Below, in pieces: positions 5,446-7,854 of a stretch of 7,854 nt of DNA. The notes beneath the pieces are model-generated. The model saw nothing but the letters and a program-made list of their open reading frames with translations. It had not been told where the DNA came from and ran no database searches. Numbering within the stretch: the first letter of the stretch is position 1; every line of letters begins with the position of its first letter. Location of the stretch: the NCBI GenBank assembly GCA_007124395.1, contig SLFF01000089.1, forward strand, positions 1 through 7,854, written 5' to 3'. Position numbers and translations under genes: made by a program. Origin of the DNA: Thermomicrobiaceae bacterium. Its GTDB lineage: Bacteria; Chloroflexota; Chloroflexia; Thermomicrobiales; Thermomicrobiaceae.

Positions 5446-6531
5446 GTGTCAAACGAAAACGAAATACCATCAGCAAGGACCCAGACCAATTCATCCCTTG
5501 GCGCGTCGATGTCGCGCCGAAGTCTGGTGCGGCGAGGAGTGGCGCTTGGCTTCGCGTTGCCAGCGATAAGTACGGCACTGGCGGCGTGTATCTCCAGTGA
5601 GCGTCAAGGCAATGACGACGATGATCTCTCTGCGGATCCAACCGAACCAGCAGAAGAGGAGCCATCGCCCTCTCCGGAGCCGACCTCGACACCAGAACCG
5701 ACGCCGACGCCAGAACCGACGGCGACGCCGGAGCCAACGGCAACGCCAGAACCGACGCCGACGCCGGAACCAACGCCAACACCAGAGCCAACTCCAACAC
5801 CAGAGCCGTCGGCGCTCGACCAGATCATGGACGATCCTGACTGGCAAGCTGCCCTGCGACCGGATGAAGGTCTGTTTTACGGTGCGGTCACCGGCGATTC
5901 CGTAAACATTCGGGCTGAGCCTTCGATTAACGCCGCAGTGGTTGGGACGACGTACCGCCGCCACCCACTGGTCATCCATGATGTCGTCGATGGTGACCCC
6001 ATCGAACAGACGATTACCGATGACGACGGCGAGGCCGAAACGGTTGAAGACACCCGCTGGTTCCGGATCGGCGACGGCCGATTCATCACCGCGATCTTCG
6101 TTGAACCTCTCGTCCCAACCGCTCCGCCGGAAGTATTCGAGGGCAACTGGGTCGATATCAACCTGACGACGTTCTATGCGATTGGCTATCGAGACGACAC
6201 GCCAGTCTACGTCGCGATTATCACAGCAGGACGTGACGGCCGGACTCCGGTCGGGCAGTACCAGATCAATCGGCGAGTATTGAACGAGACGATGGACTCG
6301 GCGACGGTCGGCATCCCCGAGGGCGACCCGGAATACTACTATCTGGAAGACGTCCACTACGCCCAGTACTTCCGCGCTGGGGGATACGCGATGCACGAAA
6401 ACTACTGGTCCTCGCCAGCTGCCTATGGCCGATTCTCATCTAACGGCTGTGTCGGACTGTTCTACAGTGACGCCCAGTGGTTCTGGGAGTTTCTGGACAT
6501 CGGATCGTTTGTCCATATCCATTACGGATAA
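5446..6531 (+). CDS. Tat-exported lipoprotein L,D-transpeptidase (YkuD domain) with SH3-like domain
   Basis: L,D-transpeptidases form 3-3 cross-links in peptidoglycan or attach proteins to it, using a catalytic cysteine. The GTG at 5446 follows GAGGGGG (5435-5441). The N-terminus has a twin-arginine motif SRRSLV (23-28), a hydrophobic stretch, and a lipobox LAAC with C48, indicating export through Tat and lipid anchoring. An acidic segment and seven PEPT-x-T hexamers (77-118) act as an extended linker. A probable SH3-like domain follows at about 143-222 (GDSVNIRAEPS, 150-160), then the catalytic domain at about 234-361. The catalytic pair is H317 (MHENYW) and C335 in SSNGCVGL, with the spacing of the YkuD motif. 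Asn replaces the usual His before GC, and Gly replaces the later Asn or Arg. The product likely acts at the outer face of the membrane. Confidence 0.88.
   Translation: MSNENEIPSARTQTNSSLGASMSRRSLVRRGVALGFALPAISTALAACISSERQGNDDDDLSADPTEPAEEEPSPSPEPTSTPEPTPTPEPTATPEPTATPEPTPTPEPTPTPEPTPTPEPSALDQIMDDPDWQAALRPDEGLFYGAVTGDSVNIRAEPSINAAVVGTTYRRHPLVIHDVVDGDPIEQTITDDDGEAETVEDTRWFRIGDGRFITAIFVEPLVPTAPPEVFEGNWVDINLTTFYAIGYRDDTPVYVAIITAGRDGRTPVGQYQINRRVLNETMDSATVGIPEGDPEYYYLEDVHYAQYFRAGGYAMHENYWSSPAAYGRFSSNGCVGLFYSDAQWFWEFLDIGSFVHIHYG
5674..5808 (+). repeat. 18-base tandem repeat encoding PEPT-x-T hexamers
   Basis: Seven complete 18-base units and a half unit code for Pro-Glu-Pro-Thr-(Pro/Ala/Ser)-Thr within the transpeptidase linker. 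Synonymous third positions vary between units, so the array is selected at protein level or is old. Slippage could change the linker length between strains. Long antisense frames rich in Gly-Val or Arg-Gln here are by-products of this repeat. Confidence 0.9.
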
Positions 6532-6552
6532 CGCGCTGCCACGTCACAATTC

Positions 6553-6585
6553 CGGTGGCCATTCCTGTTTGCAGGGAGGCCACCG
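6553..6585. terminator. Stem-loop after the transpeptidase gene, possible terminator
   Basis: Perfect 8-base arms CGGTGGCC (6553-6560) and GGCCACCG (6578-6585) enclose an inner CCTG/CAGG stem (6564-6567 and 6572-6575) with a TTTG loop. It begins 21 bases after the transpeptidase stop. Only two Ts follow before GCCCC, so it lacks a normal U-tract. It may be a weak or factor-assisted terminator, or a leader structure for the permease-like gene that starts 33 bases later. Confidence 0.5.
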
Positions 6586-6618
6586 TTGCCCCAGTAACTG
6601 ATTCGGAATGGTTCGCTC

Positions 6619-7260
6619 ATGTTCCCGACCTGGCCAGATTTTGCCGCAATGGGCCTGCAGATCGGGAATTATCTTCTCGAGATCGGGCCGTTCATTCTTT
6701 TCGGGGCCGTGGTCGCTTCGGCAAAGATCACTCTGCTCGGTCGCTCCGAAAAGACGTGGACCGGGTATCGGCTGGTGGCACCGGTTGCGGCAATCCCGCT
6801 CGGGATACTCCCGGTTGCTGCTGCCGCGCTGAGATCCTGGCTGATCGCCCGGACAGGCACCGGCCAGGATGTGGAGCCAACTGAGCAGGATTCAGGCACC
6901 TTCAGACGCGCCATAAACTACGCTGAGGGCCTTGTATTTCCGTTTATGATCAGTGCGGCAATCGGGGCAGCTATCATCGTCATGACGCCAACTGAGCCCC
7001 TCTGGACGTTGCTCTCCGCCGATTCACCCTGGAGACTGATCATTGCCCCGGTTGTCGCCGGTCTGGTGAAACCACGTGGCGGTTCAGAACTCCCGCTGGT
7101 TATGGCAATGATTACCAAAGGACTCGACCCTGTCGGTGCCGTAGCGGCGATCCTCGGAGCAGGCTACCTCCATGCCCGGTCAATACCTCTGGCAATGGTC
7201 CATATTGTCGTCGCAGTCGTTATCGGCGTGATCCTCTGGCAAACCGGCTTGAGCCTCTAA
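6619..7260 (+). CDS. Small permease-like membrane protein, possibly ArsP/DUF318-related
   Basis: The 213-residue protein has about five or six hydrophobic segments (about 17-40, 52-71, 106-122, 138-150, 172-184, 189-211) with a hydrophilic loop at 78-100. The pattern LLEIGPFILFGAVVAS (19-34) and the C-terminal KPRGGSELPLVMAMITKGL (151-169) followed by GAVAAILGAG resemble the repeated halves of ArsP/YraQ-type permeases. It is shorter than those (usually 300 or more residues) and lacks cysteines entirely, so the CxxC-like metalloid site of that family is absent. Transport is therefore uncertain and the substrate unknown. The ATG at 6619 follows an in-frame stop at 6595 and only a weak GGA at 6605; an ATG at 6649 is an alternative. 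It converges on the O-methyltransferase gene with a 16-base gap. Confidence 0.55.
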   Translation: MFPTWPDFAAMGLQIGNYLLEIGPFILFGAVVASAKITLLGRSEKTWTGYRLVAPVAAIPLGILPVAAAALRSWLIARTGTGQDVEPTEQDSGTFRRAINYAEGLVFPFMISAAIGAAIIVMTPTEPLWTLLSADSPWRLIIAPVVAGLVKPRGGSELPLVMAMITKGLDPVGAVAAILGAGYLHARSIPLAMVHIVVAVVIGVILWQTGLSL

Positions 7261-7276
7261 TCTTCGAGAGCCAACG

Positions 7277-7854
7277 CTATCGGAGATGCCGAACCGTGTA
7301 CTCCAGTCCACGCTCGAACGGGATCGTTTGCGTCACAACGTCCTCGCGCTGCCGGATCAGACGCAGAAGATCCTCGCAGTCGTGCGAGGTCACGTTGTCG
7401 GTCAGCACCACACCACCCGGCCGAACGCGCTCGATCACGTTGCCGAAGTGACGCGGGTAGTCGTCCTTCTCAGCATCGAGGAAGACCAGGTCGATCGAAT
7501 CAAACCGGGCGGCGATCTCGCTTCCATCCCCGGTTTCGATGATTGCGGTATCCGCAACTCCTGCCTCAACCAGATTGGCATTCGCCTGAGACGCCCGTTC
7601 CGAGAGAACCTCCGATCCGACGATCCGTCCGCCGTACTCGCGTGCAGCCAGAGCCAGCCAGATCGTCGAGTAGCCGGTCGAAGAGCCGATCTCCACGATC
7701 AGGCCCGGCTGGAGAGATCGAATGAGCGAGAAGAGAAAAAGCCCGGTCGGTGCGGTAACGTTACGAGTACGTTCGCTAACCGGCAGGCCACGTTCTCGCT
7801 GAGTCGCGTCATCGTCGCGCAATCGTTCCATGACTTCCAGCGCAGGCGACGTTG
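7277..7854 (-). CDS. Class I SAM-dependent O-methyltransferase, caffeoyl-CoA/catechol type (5' end outside window)
   Basis: The enzyme would transfer a methyl group from S-adenosylmethionine to a hydroxyl of a small, often catechol-like, substrate with a divalent metal. Counting from the Met whose codon ends at 7831, SAM motif I is IVEIGSSTGYST (45-56). The acidic end of the next strand is in GSEV (72-75), GDGSE is at 101-105, and the metal-binding pattern is LDAEKDDY with D119 plus TDN with D145 and N146. RVRPGG before it is also typical. The frame stays open past this Met to the window edge (7852 in frame) with sensible residues TSPALEV, and the family usually has about 30 more residues N-terminally, so the true start is probably outside. 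Substrate cannot be read from the sequence. It lies convergent with the permease-like gene. Confidence 0.85.
   Translation of the reverse strand, partial: TSPALEVMERLRDDDATQRERGLPVSERTRNVTAPTGLFLFSLIRSLQPGLIVEIGSSTGYSTIWLALAAREYGGRIVGSEVLSERASQANANLVEAGVADTAIIETGDGSEIAARFDSIDLVFLDAEKDDYPRHFGNVIERVRPGGVVLTDNVTSHDCEDLLRLIRQREDVVTQTIPFERGLEYTVRHLR

Noticed and set aside
5674..5808. CRISPR-like repeat array
   Set aside because: The units are contiguous 18-base coding repeats with no spacers.
5604..5828. Gly-Val repeat protein on the minus strand
   Set aside because: It is the reverse reading of the PEPT repeat inside the transpeptidase linker.
5491..6396. 301-codon antisense frame over the transpeptidase gene
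   Set aside because: It results from the GC-rich tandem repeat and codon bias; its product has a long Arg/Trp/Cys run with no domain.
7752..7764. GTAACGTTAC palindrome resembling the 5368-5406 stem arms
   Set aside because: It sits inside the methyltransferase gene and is explained by ordinary codons for RNVTA; probably chance.

Overview
The window looks like chromosomal DNA from a moderately GC-rich bacterium. It may come from the Chloroflexota, perhaps near Thermomicrobia. The hints are GTG/TTG starts, compact gene pairs, and a Tat-lipoprotein L,D-transpeptidase carrying a long Pro-Glu-Pro-Thr linker. This assignment is an inference from style, not from a marker gene. No phage, insertion sequence, CRISPR array, tRNA or rRNA was seen.

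Layout. Bases 1-149 hold the edge of an upstream region; a short plus-strand frame ends there and overlaps the next start by GTGA. Bases 146-2571 are a tight two-gene plus-strand operon: an L-2-hydroxyglutarate oxidase (lhgO) and a PLP-dependent threonine-synthase-like enzyme with an N-terminal zinc ribbon. An alpha/beta hydrolase of the haloalkane dehalogenase/epoxide hydrolase superfamily follows convergently on the minus strand (2581-3495). It diverges from a flavin reductase-like flavoprotein (3582-4064) across an 86-base spacer with two palindromes. A 120-residue protein of unknown function lies convergent to the flavin reductase (4071-4433, minus).

From 4434 to 4707 a more AT-rich spacer carries a plausible promoter, an inverted repeat, and a possible 29-codon leader ORF whose stop overlaps the TTG start of a membrane-anchored TlpA/ResA-type thioredoxin (4708-5346). 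Next is a large stem-loop, then the L,D-transpeptidase (5446-6531), another strong stem-loop, and a small permease-like membrane protein (6619-7260). Convergent to this, and running off the right edge, is a class I O-methyltransferase (7277-7854, partial).

The genes fall into small units. The first pair is central or amino-acid metabolism. The hydrolase and flavin reductase may handle small organic compounds. The thioredoxin and transpeptidase both act outside the membrane, in thiol redox and cell-wall cross-linking respectively. I found no clear undescribed multi-gene system. The points most worth a second look are the leader ORF and inverted repeat before the thioredoxin gene, the two intergenic stem-loops, the altered catalytic motif of the transpeptidase, and the atypical active-site neighbours of the hydrolase.
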